DNA of 64,000 nucleotides from an uncultured Selenomonadales bacterium (GTDB taxonomy: Bacteria; Bacillota; Negativicutes; Selenomonadales; Selenomonadaceae): positions 50,564 to 114,563 of the forward strand of contig CALFJB010000017.1 of NCBI GenBank assembly GCA_937877565.1, written 5' to 3'. Numbering within the stretch: position 1 is the first letter of the stretch; each line of letters opens with the position of its first letter. Made by a program: the position numbers and the translations under genes. The notes beneath the pieces are model-generated. The model saw only the letters and a program-made list of their open reading frames with translations. It was not told where the DNA came from and did not search any database. Below, one piece after another: positions 38,701-41,613 of this stretch.

Positions 38701-41189
38701 TTCGCCGCGCTGCCGACGATTTTAATGGCGTTGTCCGTGTTGGTGACGCTGTTGGTTGTTTCAGTCAACTGGTAGTAAGTGGCGGCAATTTTAACCTCAA
38801 CGCCGTTGTTGCCGCTGACAGTGAAAGAAAATTCGCCCTGCGCGTCCGCCGCGTAAGTCTCTTCGCCAACAGCAATGGAGGTAATTTTTTTAATGTTGGC
38901 TGCGTCGACCGGCTCCAGCTTGAAATAAACTGTATCGCCGTCACGAATAAAAAATTCACCGCCTGAAGTAATGATGCCGCCGTTGGCTATGATTTTGTAA
39001 CCGGCGGGCGGATTGAGTTTGCCGAGTTGGGTTGCGCCGTTAGCATTGACGTTGTTGGGATTGTCGATGTAGTAGCAGTTGTTGGCAGAAACGCCTCTTG
39101 CGTCGTTATTGCTGGCGTAGATGACGCCTTGACTATCATTATCAGTAAACGTTTTTGAACTGACAGTACCGGCGTTTATGCAGTTATCTACCGAGCAATA
39201 ATCACACAAAAGACCGACGATACCGCCCGCCATATAATCTGAAGCGTAAACCGAGCCGAAGTGCGAGCAATTTTTAACAGTGCTTAAGCTTATACCGACA
39301 ACGCCGCCAATTTTACTGGAGCCGCTGATTTCGCCTTCTACGCTACAGTTTTCAACCGCGCAACCTTGACCAACATAACTTGCCACGCCGCCAACGTAAC
39401 TACTGCCGCTGATTTTTGCATTTGTCAGTCGAACATTTTTTATAAAGCCAAAAACATTGCCGAAAAGCCCTTGAAAATTTTCGCTTGAATTGATTGTCAG
39501 ATTGTCGATAGTGTGACCGTCGCCGTCGAACGTGCCGTAAAAATTAATTTTTCCGCCAATAGCGGTATGGTTGCTCTTTCCTTCATCGACTTTGCCCAAA
39601 TCAATATCGTTGGCAAGTTTGAAAGTCATACCTCTGCATTTGTTGCCCGCGTTGACGGCGTAAGCGAGATTTTCGAGTTCCTGCGCGTTGTAAATCATAT
39701 AGCAGCCGTTTTCGATTGTGAAAGTGTAGTTGCCGACCTTGCGAGTACCCGTAAAAGAAATTTCAGCCGCGCCGTTGACGCTGTAAGTACCGTTGCCGTT
39801 ATCGGTTGCGCCGGTGAGTTCAACAGTGCTGAAACTTTTATCCGGCGTAAGTGTAAGCGTTGTACCTTTTGGCGCGTAAACGTAATTGCCGAAATAAATC
39901 AGCTCGGCGTTGTTGGCGGCGGTGTAGGTAATGCCGCTGATGTTGGCAACTCTGTAAAGTTCGGCAGTAGCAGCCGTGCCGTTTTCATCGTAGGAAGTGC
40001 GGGCGGTTGAAGTAAGCAGATTGACATTTTTAATTGTGCCGCCGCTCAACGGTACAGAATTTGCATTGAGTGTATAGCCGTTGCCGTCGAAAGTCCCTGC
40101 AAAATTTTGAATTGCGGTAAAGGATAAGCCTTCAAGGTTAATATCGCCGTCGAGTTTGAAAGTTAAGCCGGAAGTTGCGCCGCCGCCGTTGACGTAATTG
40201 ACAAAGTTAATAAAATCCTGCGAACTGCGGATAAAATACGCGCCATTTCTGTAATCGAAATTGTAACTTCCGAGAGTTTTAATTTCCCAGAATTTCGGCA
40301 GGGAATTTTCAGTGACGGTGTAGGTGTAGGTATTGTCAGCAGTTTTTTCAGCGTTTTCAATGTAGCTGTTGCCGCTAACTGTGAAAGTCAGATTTGTACC
40401 GACGCCCGCGCCGTAAGAATCGCCGAGCGTGCGTGCGCCGGAAATTGTAACGCCGTTGAAGTCAGCGGTTTTGCCGAGTATTACGAGTTTGCTGGCGTTG
40501 ATATTATTGCCTCTGCCTTGAGCGGCGGCGTTGGAGGCGTAGCAGTTATTTTCAAAGGTATTAGAGCCGTAATTGTCGCCGACGATAGCACCATTCCGAT
40601 AACCGCCGCTGACTTGAGCCTGGACGCAGCAGTTATTTATCTTAGAGCCGCCTTCATCCGAACCGACGAGCCCGCCGACATAGCCATGACTGCCTTTGAC
40701 AGTTGCGCCGATTACCGTGACATTTTCAATGTTAGAAGAAGCGGCAGTGCCGGTAAGTGCGCCGGTTGAGGCAAAAACGTTGTTGAGCTGATTCGTAACG
40801 GAAAAATTTTCGAGCGTGAGATTTTTGACAGTGCCTTCGTAGATGTAGCTGAAAAGTCCAACGAATTTGGCGTTCGCCTCGAAAGTCAAATTTCTGATAG
40901 TGTTGCCGTCGCCGTCGAACGTGCCTTGAAAACTGTTGTAGTCGTTACCGATTGGCGTCCAGTCTGTAACGTCTTTGCAGTCAATATCCTGCGTGAGCTT
41001 GAAAGTCAAGCCGGAGCAGTTGTTGCCCGCGTTGACGTAAGCCGCCAAAGTTTTCAAGTCGTCGGCACTTTTGATAAGGTAAACGCCGTTATCCTGCGTG
41101 AGGGTAAGGTCTGCGAAACGCTGAATATTGAATTTGTCAGCGGTGGCAATTTCGCAGAATCCGCCTTTAATTTTTCTTGAGAATTCCAT
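11733..41189 (-). CDS. Giant GLUG/RTX repeat surface protein (about 9,818 residues)
   Basis: A single open frame of 29.5 kb with no stop or frameshift. The ATG at 41189 is chosen over one 14 codons upstream because GGAGG lies 8 bases before it. Order of parts: a short N-terminus with KFNIQRFA (about 19-26) and no Sec signal; eight GLUG-type modules, each with an AYVNxG-FKL strand and a GTFDGxG turn; roughly twenty modules of YLDGxxIKYR, LTADNFDGD, YxFxLSGDLSGKTF, RTX-like GGAGNDxI turns, FxxGDxI and VTIxGI; degenerate modules without RTX turns; then five C-terminal RTX blocks (GNDTLTGGDG type). The composition is acidic, Asn/Gly-rich and almost Cys-free. RTX repeats fold on Ca2+ outside the cell, and such proteins usually leave by type I secretion; no secretion genes are present here. 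An adhesin or biofilm matrix role is inferred. The gene is divergent from a kinase/diguanylate cyclase operon. Confidence 0.9.
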   Translation of the reverse strand: MEFSRKIKGGFCEIATADKFNIQRFADLTLTQDNGVYLIKSADDLKTLAAYVNAGNNCSGLTFKLTQDIDCKDVTDWTPIGNDYNSFQGTFDGDGNTIRNLTFEANAKFVGLFSYIYEGTVKNLTLENFSVTNQLNNVFASTGALTGTAASSNIENVTVIGATVKGSHGYVGGLVGSDEGGSKINNCCVQAQVSGGYRNGAIVGDNYGSNTFENNCYASNAAAQGRGNNINASKLVILGKTADFNGVTISGARTLGDSYGAGVGTNLTFTVSGNSYIENAEKTADNTYTYTVTENSLPKFWEIKTLGSYNFDYRNGAYFIRSSQDFINFVNYVNGGGATSGLTFKLDGDINLEGLSFTAIQNFAGTFDGNGYTLNANSVPLSGGTIKNVNLLTSTARTSYDENGTAATAELYRVANISGITYTAANNAELIYFGNYVYAPKGTTLTLTPDKSFSTVELTGATDNGNGTYSVNGAAEISFTGTRKVGNYTFTIENGCYMIYNAQELENLAYAVNAGNKCRGMTFKLANDIDLGKVDEGKSNHTAIGGKINFYGTFDGDGHTIDNLTINSSENFQGLFGNVFGFIKNVRLTNAKISGSSYVGGVASYVGQGCAVENCSVEGEISGSSKIGGVVGISLSTVKNCSHFGSVYASDYMAGGIVGLLCDYCSVDNCINAGTVSSKTFTDNDSQGVIYASNNDARGVSANNCYYIDNPNNVNANGATQLGKLNPPAGYKIIANGGIITSGGEFFIRDGDTVYFKLEPVDAANIKKITSIAVGEETYAADAQGEFSFTVSGNNGVEVKIAATYYQLTETTNSVTNTDNAIKIVGSAANDNITNNADNVSISGGGDDDEISNTGKNTVIEYRAGDGNDVINGFNETSTLKILDANGKVACYTKETSGNDVVLTVGTGTLTIKDAASIAKLNIEGVDVTGYTTGTLEGKTFYKDGDTWLIATYEDLENLAAVVNGGNSECNGLNFRLISNISMPTVAEGQSNHTAIGNSTRYKNFKGTFDGAGYTIDNLTINSSAYNQGLFGVLGWGGTIKNVRLTNAKINGNYNVGGVVGGNYGTVENCSVEGDFNGTDGKIGGVVGYSNGNIKNCIHSGAVSANGSAGGIVGNMVGGSVENCVNAGKVNSDLSYNGVIAGFLSKGAINNNYYFDNPSGVNTNGATLSNATLTIPDGLTVVEGGAQVLNKIYTAAGETVTLQENISNENILFAGIKGATPSGSKQYSYKMPADGNAEILESDLIYFQRDTDGAWLIRSAADLQNLAAYVNGGNDCNGMTFKLARDINLESIENFTPIGNSKNSFSGTFNGNGKKISNLTINTDQDDAGLFGYVQSGVIKNLTLINAKVTSSGRYSGALVGHLQRLDRATMIENCNVISTVTSTTNTGGGLAGYIAINTSIQNCVVISKVEGGNGIVGNRRGLTSDNVLISDAPDDSGSERYYALDIPTGVNVQLKNSSDTDKTYTAFDGKTYYRAGTELQLVPGDSYKDPNFYSVFGFTNAYRYGDEQIYDLTMPAQNLTVEPVGLEKIGNLTFDYENEEYLINNLDDFKAFVNFVSKNETSLHHFRLTTDLDLSSLTDFTGIGVPDNGEDLTNFNGLFDGGGYTISGLTISGGEDNVGLFREIGYAGLVQNLNVTGANVSGGSNVGIIAGKNFGNVRNCNIGGTVSGSENVGGVVGSNVGGVLNSTVDVTVSGESYTGGLVGYNTWRIENCSVKVSGTDNTVAGYSGGTWAKVNGNIFELVIDGDAEDFIGDRAGGEVLGNYFIQSEDYIGSLPSGAERIYKLTLPEGAEVISGAYKFGDNYYAQVGATVTVKPVESWYLTCTKTFDAETIKNESGTDETTGNTETILIPKDASGNSTFVMPEGDTTLGAETHDEISGLKFVIEGGDGYYEISSAAELDAFKTYVSSQKGKVGKGKIFKITADITASDNFKKIAKGKFAGTLDGGGHTVDLRFNLLTSVLYGTIKDLNVLKGGGLTNNNLGTITNCAIVGTSGNDELYRSGKDNLPFKYVVGEGNDTIKTFDADSTLKVVNADGTPAQYSTEKSGNDIIVHVGENTITIEDAANFAKVNIEGYPSIDGLTFSDGVYLIDSNAALDKFKNYVNGGGNTAGLTFKLTANVTNISYRSSIGTAEDPFKGTFDGGGHIVRTNNAALFGNVEGATIQNLTKQNSFSPDDGGTYGGLVNTVQGNAVTTIQNVEVANSVSGKESYTNVGGIVGLNAGKLELINVIFSGEIYHRNGFAGGLVAECADGSELEINNSIFSGTHSVDHIGSNMAKAGVFYPIAKKAAGAGVTFNDNGAYYIGVEANDSNGYESIGGTQVIKIDGVAGAKLEAVSGTLAEIGGNYYAPVGEEVSFTVQPEKSSYAIASVKYGDTEINADDGVYKITIAADKKLSAVVGLSVESDYTVTNNGEVLVCGNGNNKITVSEGMRQFTLVNFGAGDTIELPDSLSNKNISAVDGGIKIDNLTILGVNLSNANAKVWSDKGGNTFAYCNAVTEGVNKDGVNLSYVGSSVGTEILTVSGLTTSDGLRAGADNTISVPGSCIADKSNVELTDKSGGNWKLKLVNVLKNAGNVGENYWQDNGGNSYSYFTNVTLGYYTKESDTKFTYNAGGSGTESIKITGAAAQPTIERVQENYTLSGGGGSSADIVATNFEYYLKIPATAFTSGTTLTLEKMDYKQIDGIKIGEGSTPVDGSTFIVSANIKVPITNYCAKNITVNNGSILYNYVDGATIEAKPTATVYNYAANVIFSGEGKIFNEGVGGQVLVESGKSATNKAASVKIFGKDGNEDITNSGANSTIEAGEGNDWIINSGDNVVIKGDAGDDTIRVYANNNTVYGGTGADEIRIGVPAADKTVVVADLTSEDTLVIEDFYTKYYSRDYDAAGNLVLNTKQQKKLTIKGIGKLDETSTAGNHWYESEGTLYYGNGNVTYTSRRQGNALAITRTINKGTENILQISGATGTPQIENDYLLKFTPENFVGDVEVVTNSNGYRYKFESGDYGGKTAKVTAPTAVFSNASNINLDVSDGATYANREIYISGGDNVTVSGMNDGFIKIAKNVKKITLTVTGMNADWSDIRFEDDIQTYNQTLDGVLVNGSILIKGTNLKQGTGWKFDSEHSATLSSGNSSGLVFVKKYGEHDSRGYDRLVYRSVDGGNNTAKAIVSGISSAPSVKSGTITLDEKNFIDSDTAVTVSSSNYTFAVNSNRKKVTAATAATINVLEERYFNTITGSNYEDSITNNGSKTVIDAGARADTITNNGYGATIDGGEGADTITNTGESVKIDGGAGADSITNYANGATIFGGDEGYNEGDTIINSADSVTIDAGAGADKVTNTGSNVNISLGAGEDNIWNYDNENITINGGYGNDHVLNYNSKNVLIDGGYGNDDLWSRSENATIIGGDGDDTINNLGSNAKINGGSGDDSILNFAEFVTISAGMGNDTVENYAENVVINLDSGRNKIFNESSHVTINFGVHTATNFASDGHDYLYYSNKKDYVMLTGSKDNETLGNQAGYSTINGGGGNDVIWNNSVGDRVADFSVIDGGAGRDSIWNNGNYNTLIGGEGNDTINNRSFKRTTIDGGAGNDVIESRGDYSSISGGAGNDSINNSANNVTIDGGAGDDTIYNTGNQIYIDGGKGNDLIQTFTGVTIRTADGDDTISIRGGSTEITVKDFGEGDVITGLNLEGGISDAGENAIKVGGVTIHGLQKISVGGRFKNDTQLFAATLSGGVYSDGEVIRYMNVTDNGETSTDSSTPVLELDGTKNLNGTAVDDGEVLLTADNFSGKVASIKSNAGGYSVSLSGDLNGKTFIADGDDSIRIASNNVKVSLSGGNNVITVSEGVNIVHISGAEATDKIYFDGGRWVEKDYDGTVYVETFGGRVTLDGWTKFSDRGAWKLGENGEATLYTAATVAGAKWQGWDVDGYLVYAPAEFDEEGKTTAVLGGVANVDGMDVDTADLVGEYAQGYTYLPLNPSNFSENGVSVLGTMADKTLNYQLQAGDYSGKTFYGGEGNDNIFIDEDAKNILVNSGDGKDTVQNSANNAQINLGDGNDNIESTGENVIIDGGAGNDNITSRGANSFIDGGEGNNLIDVSGENSRVYMDKGNDTVKVGGDVTKIQVEGFGVGDEIKFGEGLNISNIETSEENIIAALSGKKTMGYFYSNKSSVILVNNGNVSFTGIPNDGSITFGSTVGKGISSTKGLIVIPGSGINLNRIPESSTNTQYDNSYVTVTSGDDTITVVGANKNTNLVAIVNGNEVSLGSVADSVNINGNLSVTYNDKGTNKTVTIYDIPDSVNGGSVVSSLGDKSITLIGAPESGYLSFVDGEISIFGGFDANGVANIAGKEVTLEGDAVNTIVDGGQVTISGVSQISNTESGGWSMVESVNEQDETITTNSAVYSQYVDKNGVYIEDNAIKYREKFSGTAIELDGVQNFSGELNSRTVTLTSDNFAQDKDGASIISNAGGYNFEINSTASGKKLFGSENADTITNNAANATINGNGGDDSISNNADNVSIDGGEGADYIYNDGKNAEISGGDGNDTIISGYGTSGTKINGGAGNNVVQVEGNGVTVDTSEGDDTVRLDGGYVSNISIKGFSAGDAIQIINSYEDEIKTPARLENIDGGNGVAVDMGDGGTNTTILAEGLSVSKNEKWSVSGGTASYIVGRNAGLAINGNNIEYLSAEAEVTKVALSGNLTSTDGLSIDDSAVTLKTAAFVSTNGIKVESNDGGYSFNIDAAGQKFTGSGDADKIYINGSSNIVDGGEGNDNIWLKSGNGSKITGGTGNDTIRVDANAVENFTLEDFTEGDEIFFYNSEGNRAEIGKIETVESGVYVSLKSGDEVTINGAAISQNVTWEVNNGVYSYKPGITSGLYIDGKTLKYRTGNQPQNASVQLEGLATTDGLTFRGSNLYLYPKNFSENGVSVVSNISGYSFYTELGDYGGKTFTATGEITNRGSNIKIKSGEGNNTINLDAGGNATVDASSGSNTIKVNEYNVKSFKVSGFGADDVIKYAFTGSITNVSANEYGDLVVTTRRGNVTVEGLLYSTEETGWQFNDGNASLVSQTLAGGVQSGNQIVYREGSIGTPEIVLSGITGTPKIDGKTIELTADNFLYDSASIVSNAGGYTIRLSGDMNGLTFFGSDENDTIQNYSPNVSIDGGAGNDSISNETYRYSTTNYDYATINTGEGDDTIYTDDNIAVENFGAGDVIQYNGEVDLSLILEGHLQLGVFEEGQRVGRRYDVYGITSLSEEGGYWKFDETDTDKATWSKSTSAGAYLEGNTVKYRNFEGGDSNGLVLDGVSSLFTPSVKDKTICIGGWNLSGNSVTVESNGGGYNFQLYNGWWNEFDNASFTGSAGNDSIYGLWNSNATIDGGAGDDIILLETAESVTVIGGAGNDTIKLWNSEIRLEDFGEGDVIQCWNGDQVDITNIVKNNDGSVNLIGINSVSKVYNLPVSEGGELKWENDGNTYTYKQKAQTAGAYLDNGVVKYRAASGEDTKFVEISGLGSDPTVGYGTILIKNENISGNKVTVQSFADGYDFNIQSDVTNKTIYGKGGNIWFKGGGNTVDVSGGANNVYLLSGVSAITVQGMGANDEIGFSGGVKSIKIEGGALVATNAYNEKVTISGIGSLYTESGGEWNDDGEYIVNVTEGAYIEDGVIKYYGADIPVTEPESSGRIAVETNGRMAVASSGRIAAVANNNDVAVASNNDAPTNNSNQRTLFKLPGITGNVVIDPINKTITLKDTNFSGDTITLAGNDGGYTFIFSGDLSGKTFKINDGVAGNILIDESSTGLTIDNLGAGNELKFNFQLTETITDSNNTTQEVTISPILTANSFTYKHSDTLDAEGNKTADGEVKASVNLSGVALHADGDMWNGGAYVNRKVAGVYLDGMTVKYDASNEISQTYLELSGLKGTPEVTGDTVILTAANFDGDTTIEVTSNDSGYIFELRGTLNGKRFNAGNNAVRLTDANGELANYTRNGDALSVNGGTVIVSENTVIEGVDVTGYDNPEKLGDYIFAKDGTNYLIRNAEDLQNLAAYVNGGGATADKTFKVTADIDLSEKSFSAIQNFAGTFDGDNKVISGLSGNLFASVSGTVTKVIALGGGIVNYSINDSGEVVQPAGTFNENYFYGNGVATEGNAKLYKVTAPENVTVVETAIAENYYTAGSEISFSAGEGRAVAPVTLESDVEITSEDIYYSVAIPAGYQISADSIEIGGVTYYRGEVTLTPKIGFTGDDVTFTAGETFTAPIATFDTENHYIYQSGENYLLADAATAAANDLIQVYKITLPANLTASGTTYSVGGETYAEADAEITFAPAAGYLVEGTFENSLKVDSDKTITAEVVRGEKINGVTWTLKNGTLTFSGGGAVNEISLSDTEKSAVTKVAIDDSVTVAQEVFSGLDNLAAVEVSKNVFVKTLNSLPANKKSLLNISGDNYSITANSDGKVTLTITGAMTAGNYAWLVSDLYDAENLELVINSGVTEIGAGAFYNLSNLQTVSLPATDGKTFVIGGIVSGDLKTILPASTETLTLKYIETAETSYTGGKMNALPLDSDMKELAAGNYFVSGEVEIDTLKLNGEVTIILENGAKLTAGEISGGTLNIYSQGGDNIGELDAGTINVETFNFYGGKISANALDATATFSWTSENDEFAVDYFATTPTLSKKFVTIEGTTYPAYEITLPENVTANGYDGQTILVKAGDSITLNVEGAISGDVKADAETINATEGVYTFKPTADATISATILPTIGNLTFENGAYQIKTVEDLQALASYVSGGKTCANLTFKLANDIDADGYSISALNNFAGTFDGGNNLILNLGNNIFSGSTGTIQNLNYYGETEITNATRLYKLTAPNHFNFNGDGFKIFGGNIYGKDSISFGLTADELTNAEFKLNSVKIGETELTADNGIYTVNLGADSGLTAESFIQVTGNYSNEIQNVSIAGTEGDDVITNSAINVTIDAGAGNDLITNSATNATIISGEGSDTVKVDVTNVAAFSITDFAAGDEIQLIKDGATVAVSNMGIEIDGAGDLIVETEDNNSVAIKGINLAETLNAWSYNAETSLTSYAPTTVAGASLDGGKIIYATDAAGDSLVELSGATENAELDVIEDIILIDERIFADESLGVESNAGEYKFYLNAAGKKFVGTSGADTVTIEGAMTFDGNGGGDEINISEGVTAVTLENFGANDTIKFAENITTLETIEGGVLAGGVSISGVNLQADGNIWTLEENVAKYGAGKTAGVKLDDGKIIYAAAELTGDTEIELGGVVNIEGINAENGTVTLVAGNFTADGISVNSAGSYNFNINGAGKFYANSNGGDINVNENDVTIIAGAGNDWINLSSNVERVYVENFIGNDGISFASYPQNLAVVDSSLVADLGENKSVTIGGINLIAEDLSGWENGTFYSGNSAGVYTQGSAIRYATAVDKTKLIELSGVTGSPEISSSYGTVTLTADNFDGDTVSVVSNDYNYGFEFSGDLSGKTFIGRDERDYLVVNSSGIKIEGGAGNDYINNYENGNNVTIDAGAGNDEISNEGSNVSIDAGADDDTIYLRNSGDNVSVKTGTGNDEIDIYISTNGAKTLTLKDFSADDVIYIRNGNGQEKTPTLSADAEGNLVAKIDNGGSVTIKGVDYVTGDGEGAGWKYEDTSAAYYTARTLGSAYLAEVEGETFKVIKFREGNYPAENKVIELEGIIGAPVVENKIVKLAAANFDGDTVKIISGDGYQFNIQSDVSGKMILGSANADSIYNLGSNVSIDGGADNDYITVSGGENVTVYGGEGNDTISANVSFTVKDFAAGDVISLAAAVDSIETVEGGIKAGAVTIGGIESVARVENSWSGFTYKRETIAGAAISEGKIIYDSVSGSEDLFEISGLTDTVGVEVDGTTIEIKSDTVLDTSKVVTVSEGYTLKLGSDIVPSEEKTENGTMAGDTFSYISAGNTAGYRVVDNTIKYFTYDRKTFTISGLDTDAELGKNISVSGDKITISKDALAQGNATLTTSDNFTMEFDGVSAATLTDENWSGLNYQTEYYSVEGWEIDGNNINYTGTTTPKTLFSLSGVESNTGFTVSKTGTTYTVKVADSAVASLNDETTVTLANIDSNITANFEFDSGFTGEKTLTQNAAATLSGGKYTSKTYKAYSKIDGATLTFHPATTAKTFTITNLSDAAKLGENVLVTDGETTEFKFYASALDKKSVEISGGTFSVELDAGVDTTADTINENFSLDNGTLNYTAAGVGEYYTKTSSGVTYTAQSHGETFTLTGIKSADGVTVSGGTVTLTESAVDLNSNSTYQVALTQNNSNISDAVNFELQFSGVNTSAQTVQPALTKSGTDYIYRSSYAAAYFDGSGNTYNFVPAENYDEIKISGLKTSGDLTVSENENSTADVIVANGKVIVNSTALDDQTVSIDNDKYELELRGVSAPENISEGWAAKVGGGFVYNAAYVKTAGYNGAEYVPATSPTALFEISGVDSTDGLKVTENNSAYTVKLSATALPSGNFTDGTEIILTPKNGNCTLQLDAGITNTKTVDAAAKLENGVYTSTNYVAWYDDSVSNKITCHPATTAKTFTITNLSDAAKLGENVLVTDGETTEFKFYASALDKKSVEISGGTFSVELDAGVDTTADTINENFSLDNGTLNYTAAGVGEYYTKTSSGVTYTAQSHGETFTLTGIKSADGVTVSGGTVTLTESAVDLNSNSTYQVALTQNNSNISDAVNFELQFSGVNTSAQTVQPALTKSGTDYIYRSSYAAAYFDGSGNTYNFVPAENYDEIKISGLKTSGDLTVSENENSTADVIVANGKVIVNATALDDSHGKVSIDKKNYNLELTGGTVQPIEFNSQENNGTYEITLSGTSTGYQKNGNEYIWKNQTQGEEFTVTGLKSGLTLSENNFARSNGKIVFTPTDEILPENPTSITISSGVIDTSKLKTTDAVKAHWDEFSYIGDKTASNWTNNAATVTFTPATGGEILTTISGVKNTNGLSVSGNVITVSNSSLNESTVTVTNGYTLKLAKDVVKSSATAEGWAISNNTATYKTDLISAGYSLASDGKSITYNNASSGETLITISGVKNTAKAKDFSLDGKNVSVAASAVNKGEVTISEGYSLTLGTGNYKNVSVVGSEISDTFTQNGRQAVITTGADADIISLGSSASHNTIIGGAGDDSIFATNGKNYYSYTSGDGNDVISGWTKNDTLKINGGEIENWEVEGKNLIFNVGNGSIKILDGVGASITSADSNNQTVTKIYDAGAVYDAKKKSVTLTSDLNESYTEKTSSVVSINGAAADSVEIIGNAKNNSILGSNGDDTLNGGKGNDTLTGGDGADVFVYSAGKDIIVDYAEDDKILIDEKFTPSISGNDVVFKVENNKLTVKNATGKKVTVNDEVKIYEGGKIYNEDKTDLTLTSAFKGAVETGVENIYGANVASSILGNDSDNLIIGGTKFDTLNGGKGNDTLTGGDSKDVFVYESGDDVISDYTEGEKISLKSEIANSYVNDNDVIFETANGNLTVKDGVGKKITTLDAQNNSNVQIYYDGYILNKQKTAATLTSYFSENVYVADSAIVSIDGAATDSVKFTGNAKNNSILGGYGNDTLWGNTGNDTLIGGDGADVFIYSAGKDVIADYSEDDKISIDAKNITASVKGSDVIFNKKLTVKDAAGKKVNVNESVQVYEKGKIYNEDKTELTLTSAFKGAVETGVENIYGANVASSIIGNDSDNLIVGGTKADTLNGGAGNDTLTGGDGKDLFVYESGNDVITDYTAGKDKIKLSGDISSYYLDNSDVIFNMDNGSVTVQNSKDKKITLLDSNNKTSYWFDGSPNFIKDGNSISSLMKVADTNYSVDDTFEDNDNVTELAKDDSTNITFKK
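11990..13450 (-). repeat. C-terminal RTX blocks in 840-bp tandem units
   Basis: Two 280-residue units repeat at an exact 840-bp offset; for example the stretch at 12171 recurs at 13011. Each unit holds two non-identical RTX blocks with GNDTLTGGD turns, a VFVYxSGxDVI strand and a TLTSAFKGAVETG segment. Near-identical stretches of more than 60 bp are visible. Confidence 0.8.
14883..15614 (-). repeat. Exact 732-bp direct repeat inside the giant gene, distal copy
   Basis: By eye it is base-for-base identical to 16101-16832 (offset 1,218). It encodes the same 244-residue piece, with segments TFTITNLSD, VEISGGTFSVELDAG and EIKISGLKTSGDL. The flanks diverge abruptly at the 3' side and within a few bases at the other. 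Confidence 0.9.
16101..16832 (-). repeat. Exact 732-bp direct repeat inside the giant gene, proximal copy
   Basis: Partner of 14883-15614. Frame is preserved because both length and offset are multiples of three. Confidence 0.9.
21720..22110 (-). other. BspA-like leucine-rich-repeat segment within the giant protein
   Basis: The translated segment contains VFSGLDNLAAVEVSKNVF and, later, IGAGAFYNLSNLQTVSLP. This is the LRR_5/BspA pattern (hydrophobic residues around AFxxLxxLxxVxLP). Only about two to three repeat units are present, flanked by GLUG-like GTFDG modules near 23000 and 20820. Confidence 0.6.
24085..24230 (-). other. Low-complexity Ser/Gly/Asn/Ala linker in the giant protein
   Basis: About 48 residues of SSGRIAV / TNGRMAV / ASNND-like units in short tandem arrangement, unlike any neighbouring module. 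It probably forms a flexible hinge (inference). Confidence 0.65.
30180..31515 (-). repeat. Long RTX-like beta-roll array with 18-residue period
   Basis: About 25 consecutive turns in the giant protein alternate a glycine/aspartate turn (GGAGADxI, GGYGNDxV and similar) with an Asn-rich turn (TNxGxNVTID type), giving a repeat of 18 residues with few indels. Canonical RTX repeats have a 9-residue period with GGxGxD in each turn. Confidence 0.8.
34290..41110 (-). repeat. N-terminal GLUG-module region of the giant protein
   Basis: Eight modules are recognised by a Y-L-I-x-S-A-x-D-L-x-x-L-A-x-Y-V-N-G-G segment, a TFDGxGxTI turn and GLUG-like VGGVVG...VENCSV repeats. Two further GTFDG modules recur near 23000 and 20820. 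GLUG repeats occur in surface and M26-peptidase-linked proteins. Confidence 0.8.
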
Positions 41190-41272
41190 AGTAATTTCCT
41201 CCATTCCGCTGACTGCGTTTGCAGCCGGCAAATTTATTTTGGGCGATAAAATCCCATTATTTTTACTTTTCT

Positions 41273-41303
41273 ATTGTAGCACGCAGTTTTTTATCTGTAT
41301 CAA
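41273..41303 (-). promoter_or_regulatory. Candidate promoter of the giant gene
   Basis: On minus: TTGATA (41298-41303), 19-base spacer, extended -10 TGC-TACAAT (-10 hexamer 41273-41278). It would give a leader of about 78 bases. The spacer is longer than ideal, offset by the TG extension. Confidence 0.5.
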
Positions 41304-41341
41304 TCACTTTTGCTGAAAATCTTGCACTTTTTCAATTTTGG

Positions 41342-41429
41342 ACGTCTCAAAATTTGCGCTTGATTTTTTATTTACAGTAACGATTGAGCGGCGTTTGTTT
41401 TTCAGCTAATTTCACTTAACTTGAGACGT
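41342..41429. promoter_or_regulatory. Separated inverted repeat in the divergent region
   Basis: ACGTCTCAA (41342-41350) and its exact reverse complement TTGAGACGT (41421-41429) are separated by 70 AT-rich bases. They lie upstream of the giant-gene promoter. The arrangement suits a looping operator or paired activator sites; no protein can be named. Confidence 0.45.
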
Positions 41430-41521
41430 TCGGTAAACTTTTCAAATTAAGCAGACTTATTGGTTAAATATAAAAATGACAAATTCCGTCAAAAAGTGGC
41501 GGTTTTTTATTTGCCAGATAT

Positions 41522-41530
41522 TGATATAAT
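41522..41530 (+). promoter_or_regulatory. Extended -10 promoter for the hybrid kinase operon
   Basis: TGA-TATAAT is a perfect -10 with a TG extension. No good -35 is seen 17 bases upstream, so an activator may be needed. Predicted leader is about 175 bases. Confidence 0.5.
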
Positions 41531-41564
41531 AATTAATTAAAACTGTTGTAAGAGTTGAAAAAAA

Positions 41565-41613
41565 CGGCGGTCACGGACGACCGCCGCCGCGTGTTAATAT
41601 ACGCGGAAAGTTT
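41565..41613 (+). other. Tandem GC-rich hairpins in the kinase leader
   Basis: Two perfect adjacent hairpins: CGGCGGTC/GACCGCCG (loop 6) and CCGCGT/ACGCGG (loop 8), then AAAGTTTTTT. The second plus its T-run could act as a terminator or attenuator about 100 bases before the kinase ATG. No known riboswitch consensus was recognised. Confidence 0.6.

Noticed and set aside
41190..41231. Upstream ATG that would add 14 residues to the giant protein
   Set aside because: The ATG at 41189 has GGAGG at ideal spacing, while the upstream ATG has no such site; the extra residues overlap the ribosome site itself.
41565..41613. Possible c-di-GMP (GEMM) riboswitch before the kinase/cyclase operon
   Set aside because: The two hairpins lack the conserved GEMM core and tetraloop/receptor signals; kept only as unexplained structured leader.
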